Below, in pieces: positions 1-7,520 of a stretch of 64,000 nucleotides of DNA. How positions within the stretch are numbered: position 1 is the stretch's first letter; every line of letters starts with the position of its first letter. The translations under genes and the position numbers were made by a program. Origin of the DNA: Segatella copri DSM 18205 (lineage in GTDB: Bacteria; Bacteroidota; Bacteroidia; Bacteroidales; Bacteroidaceae); NCBI RefSeq assembly GCF_025151535.1, contig NZ_CP102288.1:2303501-2367500 (forward strand), written 5' to 3'. The notes under the pieces were generated by a model. It was not told where the DNA came from. It saw only the letters and a list, made by a program, of their open reading frames with translations, and ran no database searches.

Positions 1-1281
1 CCTAAGGCTCCGATGCAGATCATCAAGGTGCCAGAATTCAAGTTTACCGAATACAAGCCATTGAGCTATGGTATCGGAAAGGCGAAGGAAACCCATGCTC
101 CTCAATGCTTCGAGGATATGGACATGGGATGGGGCACCATGGTTTACGAGACTACCGTTCCAGCCATCGAAAGTACATCAACCCTGACCGGCGAGTTCCA
201 CGACTTTGCCCAGGTATATGTGAACGGAAAATATGTTGGCAAGATAGACCGTGTGAAGAACGAGAAATCACTCGAATTGCCAGCCATGCCACAGGGTGCT
301 CAGCTCACCATCGTGGTAGAAGGTATGGGAAGAATCAACTTCGGTCGTGCCATCAAAGACTACAAGGGTATCATCGGCAACGTAACCCTCACTACTCAGA
401 AGGAGAATTGCGAACTTGCCCTCACCCCTACCCGATGGAACAACAGCAGCATCGCTGATGATTACCAGACGGCAGTGAAGGCACTCGCCATGCCAACCAA
501 CAAGATGCGTGGTCTTCAGACCAAGGCAGGTTACTACCGTGGCTACTTCAACATCAAGAAGGTGGGCGACACCTTTATTAATATGGAGGCATTCGGCAAG
601 GGTCAGGTTTACGTAAACGGTCATGCCCTCGGCCGCTTCTGGCAGATTGGTCCTCAGCAGACCCTCTATCTCCCGGGTTGCTGGTTGAAGAAGGGCAAGA
701 ACGAGGTGATTGTTCTCGACGTTGTAGGTCCTAAGGGTGAAGCAGGCAAGCCAGGTTCTACCGTGGTTCCTACCGCCTTCTGCCAGGATCATCCAGAGCT
801 TGACAAGCTGAATCTCGAAAAGAGCAACAAGCACAACGAGCCTGGTCATCGCATGGATCTCAATTCAGAGACTCCTGTATTGAAGGGCGAGTTCAAGGCT
901 GGTAACGGCTGGCAGACCATCAAGCTCGACAAGCCTGTAACCGGTCGCTACTTCGCCATCCAGGCAGAGAGCAGCCAGAGCGGCGACAGCCAGATTGCCA
1001 TCGCCGAGTTTTATCTCCAGGATGCACAGGGCAACCGCATCGACCGCAACAACTGGGTGGCTTACTACGCAGACAGCGAGAAGGGTAACTCAACTCTCGA
1101 CAAGATGTTTGACTTGCAGGAGAGCACTTACTGGCAGACCGAGAAGGGTGCCAACTTCCCACACCTCGGCATCGTGGATATGGGCAAGGAAGTTACCATC
1201 TCTGCCTTCGAGTACTTGCCACGTGCCGAGCAGGGTGCTCCAGGCAGCGTGAAGGCATTCAAGCTCTATGTAAAGAAATAA
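1..1281 (+). CDS. GH35 beta-galactosidase, C-terminal part (5' end outside window)
   Basis: The frame is open from base 1, so this is the 3' part of a larger gene; the ATG at base 13 is internal. The visible 426 residues contain the jelly-roll segment typical of the C-terminal half of GH35 beta-galactosidases (YFNIKKVGDTFINM, then GQVYVNGHALGRFWQIGPQ and TLYLPGCWLKKGKNEV), followed from about residue 295 by an F5/8 type C (discoidin-like) carbohydrate-binding region. Family members hydrolyse terminal beta-galactosides and in Bacteroidota usually act in the periplasm on imported glycans. The catalytic barrel is upstream of the window. A rho-independent terminator follows immediately, so the gene ends its transcription unit. 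Confidence 0.85.
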   Translation, partial: PKAPMQIIKVPEFKFTEYKPLSYGIGKAKETHAPQCFEDMDMGWGTMVYETTVPAIESTSTLTGEFHDFAQVYVNGKYVGKIDRVKNEKSLELPAMPQGAQLTIVVEGMGRINFGRAIKDYKGIIGNVTLTTQKENCELALTPTRWNNSSIADDYQTAVKALAMPTNKMRGLQTKAGYYRGYFNIKKVGDTFINMEAFGKGQVYVNGHALGRFWQIGPQQTLYLPGCWLKKGKNEVIVLDVVGPKGEAGKPGSTVVPTAFCQDHPELDKLNLEKSNKHNEPGHRMDLNSETPVLKGEFKAGNGWQTIKLDKPVTGRYFAIQAESSQSGDSQIAIAEFYLQDAQGNRIDRNNWVAYYADSEKGNSTLDKMFDLQESTYWQTEKGANFPHLGIVDMGKEVTISAFEYLPRAEQGAPGSVKAFKLYVKK

Positions 1282-1284
1282 ATG

Positions 1285-1319
1285 AAAAGAGGGAGACGGA
1301 AAGTCTTCCTCTTTTTTTT
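1285..1319 (+). terminator. Terminator of the beta-galactosidase gene
   Basis: A 10-bp stem (AGAGGGAGAC with GTCTTCCTCT, one G-U pair) with a five-base loop and a run of eight T. It lies 4 bp past the stop codon. The group II intron begins right behind the T run. Confidence 0.9.
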
Positions 1320-1320
1320 A

Positions 1321-3241
1321 GTATGCTCGGCATGAGCTTATTCTAATGGGTGCAAGTCCCTAACAAGCCCTAATAGCGGGAATTGTATAGCCAATAGCAA
1401 AGGTGTCCACTGCGAGGTGGAATCTGAAAGAAACTGGCGGCAAACATCTGACCTTACGTACAGAAACTTCATATAAGGCATTTGACCATGGATGAGATTG
1501 CTAAACAAATCAAAGTCCTATAGCTATTCGGAATGGTTGGTGTAAATGAAGTGGGTATAAGATGGAAAGAATAAGCCCTTATCCGAGGAGGTCTCACGGA
1601 CATGACGATTAGTTGCCTTTACGAAAGTCATGGAGTAAAGCTTGCTGTGAGAAGTCAGCAGATGCCATAGTAGTGCAATAGTCGATAACGTTGCACGAAG
1701 GGCTGAACCTAACAATTAAACGATAGTATTTGAAACATACCTTATGAAGGAAAGAATGCAGAAAACATTGGCAGAAGTCAAGGGCTGCCACAGAAGGATA
1801 GGACGGAATCCGAAGGATATGTGGGAGTGCAGACCTTCATGTGGATATGTGAAGACAACATCGTGGAAGTACCATTCGACAAGGAACACCTTTTCGAGCA
1901 AATCCTTAGTCCTGCAAATCTCAACCGAGCCTACAAGGCTGTTGTGAGAAACAAAGGCTGTGGTGGTATCGACAAGATGTCGTGCGAGCAACTGCTCCCA
2001 TGGCTCTTGACCAATAAGGATGAACTCATCCGTTCCTTGATGGACGGTTCTTACCGTCCGAACCCAGTGAAAAGGGTAGAAATACCCAAGGACAATGGCA
2101 AGATGCGCCTGTTGGGAATACCTACAGTAGTAGACCGTCTGGTGCAACAAGCCATCAACCAAGTACTGACTCCCATCTATGAGACCCAATTCTCCAAGAC
2201 GAGCTACGGCTTCCGACCGAGAAGAGGATGCCATGACGCACTACGAGGAGCGCAAAGGATAATCAACGAAGGCTACATATATGTAGTAGACCTTGACCTT
2301 GAACGCTTCTTCGACACGGTGAGCCATAGCAAACTCATAGAAATCCTAAGCCGTACGATAAAAGACGGCAGAGTGGTCAGTCTTATACACAAATATCTCC
2401 GAAGTGGTGTAATGAACAAAGGCTTGTTTGAAGCGAGCGAGGAAGGAACTCCCCAAGGAGGACCGCTAAGTCCGTTGTTGAGTAACATCATGCTCAACGA
2501 ATTGGATAAAGAACTCGAACGTAGAGGACTACCCTTTGTACGCTACGCCGATGACTCGATGATATTCTGCAAGTCCAAGAGGGCTGCAATGCGAGTAAAG
2601 GAGAGCATAACCCGATTTATAGAAAATGCTCTATATCTCAAAGTCAACAAGGAAAAGACCGTAGTGTCGTATGTGCGCGGAGTGAAATACCTCGGCTACT
2701 CCTTTTATGTGATGAAAGGCAAATGCCAACTCACGGTGCATCCAAAGTCCAAAGCCAAGATGAAGTCAAGATTGAAAGAACTGACAAGTCGCAGCAATGG
2801 TTGGGGATGTGCCAAGAGAAAGCAAAAGCTGAAAGAATACATAAGAGGATGGGTCGGTTATTATCATCTTGCCAATATGAAGCGTCTTTTACTTGAAACA
2901 GACGAATGGCTAAGGCGTAGAATCCGCATGTGTATATGGAAAGCTTGGAAGAAACCCAAGACAAAAGTGGCAAACCTCATTAAATGTGGTATCAATAAAT
3001 ACCAAGCATACGAATGGGGTAATACTCGCAAGGGCTATTGGCGTATAGCAGACAGCTACATACTGCATAAAGCTATAACAAATGAGCATCTATGTAGGGC
3101 AGGGTATGCTACTTTAATGGATGCGTATCTCGAATGGTATCCAAAATAGGAACCGCCGTATGCGGAACCGCACGTACGGTGGTGTGAGAGGTCGGAAAAC
3201 GAAAGTAGGAAGAAAACTGCTTCGTTTTCCTCCTACTCGAT
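1321..3241 (+). mobile_element. Group II intron, bacterial class C
   Basis: The 5' end starts GTATGCTCGGCATGAG and continues with GGGTGCAAGTCCC, resembling the domain I start of class C introns such as the Oceanobacillus iheyensis one. A domain V-like hairpin (CCGCCGTATGCGG, then CCGCACGTACGGTGG) lies at about 3150-3185, followed by a domain VI hairpin and the end CTCCTACTCGAT. The insertion point, immediately after a terminator hairpin and T run, is the known target of class C introns. The maturase is in domain IV. Base 1321 is well supported; the 3' boundary is good to a few bases. Confidence 0.9.
1821..3149 (+). CDS. ltrA: Group II intron reverse transcriptase/maturase
   Basis: A 442-residue intron-encoded protein with fingers and palm motifs (YGFRPRRGCHDAL, DLDLERFFDTV, GTPQGGPLSPLLSN, and the catalytic YADD at about residues 242-245), followed by maturase domain X (GWVGYY and REWG-like EWGNTRKGYWRIA). 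No HNH endonuclease domain follows, as expected for class C. It would splice the intron and reverse-transcribe it into DNA. The start is uncertain: GTG at 1821 or ATG at 1839 are both possible, and another frame (ATG 1744) encodes a short maturase-like leader, so a frameshift near the N-terminus cannot be excluded. The catalytic part is intact. Confidence 0.93.
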   Translation: MGVQTFMWICEDNIVEVPFDKEHLFEQILSPANLNRAYKAVVRNKGCGGIDKMSCEQLLPWLLTNKDELIRSLMDGSYRPNPVKRVEIPKDNGKMRLLGIPTVVDRLVQQAINQVLTPIYETQFSKTSYGFRPRRGCHDALRGAQRIINEGYIYVVDLDLERFFDTVSHSKLIEILSRTIKDGRVVSLIHKYLRSGVMNKGLFEASEEGTPQGGPLSPLLSNIMLNELDKELERRGLPFVRYADDSMIFCKSKRAAMRVKESITRFIENALYLKVNKEKTVVSYVRGVKYLGYSFYVMKGKCQLTVHPKSKAKMKSRLKELTSRSNGWGCAKRKQKLKEYIRGWVGYYHLANMKRLLLETDEWLRRRIRMCIWKAWKKPKTKVANLIKCGINKYQAYEWGNTRKGYWRIADSYILHKAITNEHLCRAGYATLMDAYLEWYPK

Positions 3242-3410
3242 TTTTGTTTTTTTATACATTATTATTCTACAATACTGCGTTAAATTAACATTTAATCGTC
3301 TGTAAATCAATAACTTATATTAAAAAATGCTTATGAAAACTTAACTATAAAAAGTTGGTCAAGTCGCTGATTTTCAGTAACTTTGCAAATCACGACAAAC
3401 GCAAAATTAT

Positions 3411-4634
3411 ATGAATACAGGACTTGACCAATATATGGATATCTTTAAAGATGCAGTTGAAGATTCGGCTGCAAAGTTAACAAAAAGTTTCGAGAAAATA
3501 CTCATCGAGGTGATAATTTTGTTCATGGTAATACCAAGAAAGATAAATTTCACCCAAATGGGGAGGTATGGCTCGCATGTTGAGCAAACCTATCGCAACG
3601 TATTCGGCTTAAAAAAGTCGAAAAGCATTGACTGGCTCAAACTTAATGTATCACTTGCCAAGCGCTTCTTTGGTAAACAGGGAAGATGGGCTATTGCCAT
3701 TGATCCCAGCTACATCAGCAAAGCTGGTAAGAAAACTCCACATATCGGTCGTTTTTGGTCGGGATGTGCACAGTCTGTTAAACATGGTCTCGAAATCATG
3801 GGTATTGGCCTCATTGATATTGATACCAAAGACTGCATGATGTTAAGAGCCCACCAGTCGCTAAGTAATAAAGAACTGAGTCTTAGAAACAAGACTATGG
3901 TAGATTTCTATATCAGCGTCATTAAGCGTTACCGCAAGGAACTTCTTAAACTCTCAACCCTCATAGTTGCAGATGCTTACTTCTCTACAAATACATTTGT
4001 TAATGGGATAAAGAAAGAAGGGTTCTCTTTGATAAGCCGCTTTCGTGACAATGCTTGTCTCTTTTATGTCTATGCTGGTCCACGTACTGGAAAACGTGGT
4101 CGCCCCAAGACCAAGGATGGCAAGATTGATATGAAGAATCTTGACCTCACTCGAATGGAGAAGATGGAGATGAAAGATATAGAAGGAACAGCTTATACTT
4201 TGATTGCCTATTCCAAGGCACTCAGGTGTAAAGTTAGACTTGTCATCTGGCAGATGCCGAATGGCAAGAAGAAACTATTCTTCTCTACAGACACCTCACT
4301 TTCGGGTGAAGAGGTACTTCTTTATTATAGAACCAGGTTCCAGATCGAATTTTGCTTTCGTGACGCCAAAGGCTATACTGGTCTTATGGACTGCCAGGCT
4401 CGCGATAAGTGGAAACTCGATTTTGCTTTCAATGCTTCCTTCACATCACTAAATGTTGCCAAGGTAACTATGAAGGAGATGGGAATGGAATATTCTATGT
4501 CTTCATTCAAGTCACTGATGACCAACATTTATCTGGTGAAACGAATTGTTAAAGCAAGTGGGTACACCCCGAACCGAAATTTAATTAGCAAGATTTTCAA
4601 AGATCTCTCGTGCTTACAGCGTATAGCTGCTTAG
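3411..4634 (+). CDS. DDE transposase, IS4-like
   Basis: A 407-residue protein with an RNase H-like DDE transposase pattern: AIDPSYISKAGKK (first Asp), LIVADAYFS (second Asp) and YYRTRFQIEFCFRDAK (Glu in the IS4-type Y-R-E-K signature). A basic GKRGRPKTKDGK segment lies between. A -7-like TAACTTTG box at 3376-3383 sits just upstream of the ATG. I could not find convincing terminal inverted repeats or a target duplication, so the element's ends are not given. It lies about 170 bp downstream of the intron and looks full length. Confidence 0.85.
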   Translation: MNTGLDQYMDIFKDAVEDSAAKLTKSFEKILIEVIILFMVIPRKINFTQMGRYGSHVEQTYRNVFGLKKSKSIDWLKLNVSLAKRFFGKQGRWAIAIDPSYISKAGKKTPHIGRFWSGCAQSVKHGLEIMGIGLIDIDTKDCMMLRAHQSLSNKELSLRNKTMVDFYISVIKRYRKELLKLSTLIVADAYFSTNTFVNGIKKEGFSLISRFRDNACLFYVYAGPRTGKRGRPKTKDGKIDMKNLDLTRMEKMEMKDIEGTAYTLIAYSKALRCKVRLVIWQMPNGKKKLFFSTDTSLSGEEVLLYYRTRFQIEFCFRDAKGYTGLMDCQARDKWKLDFAFNASFTSLNVAKVTMKEMGMEYSMSSFKSLMTNIYLVKRIVKASGYTPNRNLISKIFKDLSCLQRIAA

Positions 4635-4698
4635 CACATTATTGAATTATTAACGAACTATTGATATTATAAAGGTATAACCAAAAAGCAAGAATAAA

Positions 4699-5037
4699 AT
4701 GGCAAATAAAATGTCTTTATGTATTATCAAATACACCTATACTCGATATGTAGGGGTGGATATCGAAAAATATACTCGGGGACTATTCGAGTATGTGAAG
4801 GAAGCGTTTGGAGAGTTTCGACCACAAATGTCAGAGCCTGGAACTATACCTGATATGCCAGACTATCTGGACATCGTGCTCTGCAAAAAGGACGGAAGCA
4901 TCTTCTACGAAATGGATATCCAAAGACGTGCCATCAACATCCCACTCGACTTTCAGCTGGAAGGACTGGTCATGGAAATCGATATCACCAACTGTGATGG
5001 TACAAAATACAAGAAGACACACCAATTCTTAAAATAA
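4699..5037 (+). CDS. Hypothetical protein, 112 aa
   Basis: Not recognised. It is a soluble 112-residue protein with mixed alpha/beta character, ending in KKTHQFLK. There is no signal peptide or membrane segment. It reads in the same direction as the zinc-ribbon protein that begins a few bases after its stop codon, and the two were probably one transcription unit. The AT-rich stretch before it separates it from the transposase. Confidence 0.6.
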   Translation: MANKMSLCIIKYTYTRYVGVDIEKYTRGLFEYVKEAFGEFRPQMSEPGTIPDMPDYLDIVLCKKDGSIFYEMDIQRRAINIPLDFQLEGLVMEIDITNCDGTKYKKTHQFLK

Positions 5038-5068
5038 CCATCCCATGACATAGGAAGAATTCAAGCAA

Positions 5069-5767
5069 TTGGCTGAGCATCCACAGCATCGGGATGTTTC
5101 TGCCATCTTCAAGCTCGAAGTTTTAGAAACAGAAGAGCTGGAGGAGAAAAAGCGTTCACATTATCCGAAATATAAGGTGAACACCTATTGTCCGCAAGCC
5201 TTCACCACAACCTTGGAGGAGGCTGAGAGACTGATGCACCAGGATGTCCTTTACCGCAAAAAGATGAAGGAGGAAGACGACTATCCGCTGGATACCTTCT
5301 GCTATTATATCTCGGAGATTCCGCTGGGACTGTTGCACTACGACCGCGAATGTCTTTCTGAAAGAGTGTATGACGGTGAGGGAAAACTGATCGAATACCA
5401 CGACCATGTTCCGTCGCTGTATGTCTTAGCCCCTCACTATCATGTGCCGCTCTATCTTCAGAGACGATTCAAGGGTTATCTGGAAAAGGCTGAGAAAAAG
5501 CAGAAAGAAGAGGAGGAGAAAGACAGGATTGTCCGCCAGGCTCACGATTGCAGTTTCAGCAACAAGGAACAGATTGAGAAGTCTGAAAAGTGCGGCTGTT
5601 TCTTCTGCGGCGAAATCTTCTCGCCATCCGAAATCACGGATTACCTCCCTGATGAGCCGCCTACAGCCGAATGTCCCTTCTGCCATACCAACTCCGTAAT
5701 AGGTGAAGTCTCCGGCTTCCCTATCACCAAGGATTTCTTGAAGAAAATGAAGAAGAGATGGTTCTAG
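5069..5767 (+). CDS. Cytoplasmic protein with C-terminal zinc-ribbon-like domain; start altered
   Basis: A 232-residue protein. Its C-terminal 60 residues carry two CxxC pairs (CGCFFCGEIFSPSEI and AECPFCHTNSVIG) and end ITKDFLKKMKKRWF. This pattern occurs in small bacterial cytoplasmic proteins of unknown function. The middle has a charged, probably coiled segment (EKAEKKQKEEEEKD). The only start in the open frame is TTG at 5069. In the same frame just upstream, ATG at 5045 is followed by ACA and then TAG, and the frame continues EEFKQLAEHP. The original start was therefore probably ATG 5045, with codon 3 now an amber stop. It may be poorly expressed. Confidence 0.65.
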   Translation: MAEHPQHRDVSAIFKLEVLETEELEEKKRSHYPKYKVNTYCPQAFTTTLEEAERLMHQDVLYRKKMKEEDDYPLDTFCYYISEIPLGLLHYDRECLSERVYDGEGKLIEYHDHVPSLYVLAPHYHVPLYLQRRFKGYLEKAEKKQKEEEEKDRIVRQAHDCSFSNKEQIEKSEKCGCFFCGEIFSPSEITDYLPDEPPTAECPFCHTNSVIGEVSGFPITKDFLKKMKKRWF

Positions 5768-5793
5768 GCGATTTTTCAACGTTTTTCACCGAC

Positions 5794-5817
5794 CTGCCCC
5801 CTATCTCATGGGGGCAG
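5794..5817. terminator. Hairpin between convergent genes
   Basis: A perfect 8-bp GC-rich stem (CTGCCCCC / GGGGGCAG) with an 8-base loop, between the stop codons of two convergent genes. There is no strong T run directly beside it on either strand, so it may terminate weakly in both directions. Confidence 0.6.
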
Positions 5818-5850
5818 TATCAGTTTTGAAAACGGACATTAAAATACCAT

Positions 5851-7299
5851 TTATCCAAAGAGATCATTCATCCTTACCTCACTATTCACCAATCCACTAT
5901 GCATATTCTGCTTCACCCCATAAGTCGTGATGAAAGTATGCAGCAATGCCTTCTTCGTCTTGGTCGCCACAGAGAAGGAAGACATCCTGTCACGCAGCCG
6001 CTGCTCATAGCTGGCATCTATCACAAACTCATCCTTGGCATATTTCATCTCACAGATATTGATAGCTCCATCAGCACGGTCTATCAGCATATCTATCTGA
6101 CCTCCTCGCCATTCTGCACCAGTAGAATCTACAAAAGGACGGCAGGACCAGGAATAAACATTCGCCAAAACACCAGAAATACCCAATGCCTTCTTGATCT
6201 GTGGGATATGATGTAGGCATACCTGTTCGAAAGCATAACCGCTCCAGGCTGTTCTACTTCCCGAATTGCGCATGTTACTCCAGAAGTTCTTATCCTGCCC
6301 ACTGTTATTTGCCACAAAACGGGTATAGAACAATGAGTATAAGTCAGTTAACTGATATAGGGCATCCCTTTCACTCTTTCCTATGGTAGCATATTTCCTG
6401 ATAAAATCGCATTTCTTCAGATTCTCCAGGATTTCTGATAACTGTCCACCGCCTTTCAGTTTCAACTCATCCATCAATTCCTTACGGGTCATCCCCTTCA
6501 TTTTTTCAGAAAGCACCTCTACTATCTTGCGATAATGCTTGGAGTCATTAAAGAGGGAACGGAAGAGGAATTCGAATTCTCCACGTAATGGCGAATCCTG
6601 CGAGAAAAACAGTCTGTCGATGCACACATCTAACGGCACACCACGCTCCAGCATATCAAGATAATAAGGAATACCACCCAATATCATATACACATCCAAT
6701 ACCTGCTGGCGGGTAAGAGCAAGGCCTTTCAATTCGTTTAAGAACAGCTCTGTCTCGCCCAGAGAGAATGGAGCCAGATAGATCTGCCGGGTAACGCGAC
6801 CATACAATCCGCCCTTATCGCCTATAAACTTAGCCAACATCCACGTGGTGGAAGAACCACAGACGATAAGTTTCAGTTGAGGGATCATAGAAGCCCATGA
6901 ATTCCAGAAATAACTGAAAGCTGCGATAAAATTGCTTTTGGGCGTATCCATCCAAGGCAACTCATCAAAGAACAGAACAATCGGTTCCTGCAGAGATAAG
7001 CCCGACAGATATTCACGCAAAGCAGCAAAAGCCTCAAACCAGGTTTTCAGCTTGGGCACGGTCTGCTTAGCATACTGCGCCAACGCCATCCGAAACTGCT
7101 CCAGCTGTACCGCACGGCTCACTTCATACATACCAATAAAGGAAAAAGCAAACTGGTCGTTGAACATTTTTCGAACCAGAAAAGTCTTTCCTACGCGCCT
7201 ACGACCATAGACAGCTATCAGTTCTGCCTTGTTGCTTTTACAACGTTCCAGAATGAGTTTCTGCTCATATTCACGTCCTATTATTCCGTTTGCATCCAT
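5851..7299 (-). CDS. AAA ATPase with C-terminal PD-(D/E)XK-like domain
   Basis: A 482-residue protein of the archaeal-type ATPase/DUF234-like group common in Bacteroidota. The P-loop is GRRRVGKT (residues 32-39); Walker B is VLFFDELPWMD near residue 110. A winged-helix region (RKELMDELKLKGGGQLSEILENLKK) follows, then a nuclease-like motif near residues 395-415 (GGQIDMLIDRADG, ICEMKYAKDEF; Asp and ExK spaced as in PD-(D/E)XK folds). Its cellular role is unknown; such proteins have been suggested to be mobile or defence-related. A -7 box and two identical-spaced inverted-repeat units precede it. Confidence 0.85.
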   Translation of the reverse strand: MDANGIIGREYEQKLILERCKSNKAELIAVYGRRRVGKTFLVRKMFNDQFAFSFIGMYEVSRAVQLEQFRMALAQYAKQTVPKLKTWFEAFAALREYLSGLSLQEPIVLFFDELPWMDTPKSNFIAAFSYFWNSWASMIPQLKLIVCGSSTTWMLAKFIGDKGGLYGRVTRQIYLAPFSLGETELFLNELKGLALTRQQVLDVYMILGGIPYYLDMLERGVPLDVCIDRLFFSQDSPLRGEFEFLFRSLFNDSKHYRKIVEVLSEKMKGMTRKELMDELKLKGGGQLSEILENLKKCDFIRKYATIGKSERDALYQLTDLYSLFYTRFVANNSGQDKNFWSNMRNSGSRTAWSGYAFEQVCLHHIPQIKKALGISGVLANVYSWSCRPFVDSTGAEWRGGQIDMLIDRADGAINICEMKYAKDEFVIDASYEQRLRDRMSSFSVATKTKKALLHTFITTYGVKQNMHSGLVNSEVRMNDLFG

Positions 7300-7341
7300 A
7301 ACTTTCTGATTTTATTTCATTTATACTAAATTTTATCGGTG

Positions 7342-7349
7342 CAAAGATA
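7342..7349 (-). promoter_or_regulatory. -7 box of the ATPase gene
   Basis: On the minus strand the sequence reads TATCTTTGCACC, an exact match to the Bacteroidota -7 consensus TAnnTTTG. It lies about 45 bp before the ATG at 7299 and downstream of the repeat units. Confidence 0.7.
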
Positions 7350-7380
7350 AACAAAAAAAATGAAATCTGCAAGGATAGTA

Positions 7381-7469
7381 CCGCCCTAACTATCTTTTTT
7401 AACATAGTTAGGGCGCACCTATAAACGATAACACCGCCCTAACTACCTATTTTTATATAGTTAGGGCGG
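7381..7469. repeat. Two inverted-repeat units at 53-bp spacing before the ATPase
   Basis: Half-site CCGCCCTAACTA occurs at 7381 and 7434, and its inverse TAGTTAGGGCGG begins at 7405 and 7458. Each pair makes a hairpin with a 10-12 bp stem, and the two units are exactly 53 bp apart. They lie upstream of the -7 box of the ATPase gene and downstream of the TonB receptor stop codon. They could be operators for the ATPase or, less likely because no T run follows, terminators for the receptor operon. Confidence 0.8.
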
Positions 7470-7520
7470 TGCTATCAGAAAAGAAGTAGGATGGAAGACT
7501 GGTCCACCCTGCTATTTTTA

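Noticed and set aside
3241..4700. Exact ends of the IS4-like element
   Set aside because: Only weak AT-rich similarity was found between the flanks (CGTTAAATTAAC and CGTTAATAATTC); not enough to call inverted repeats.
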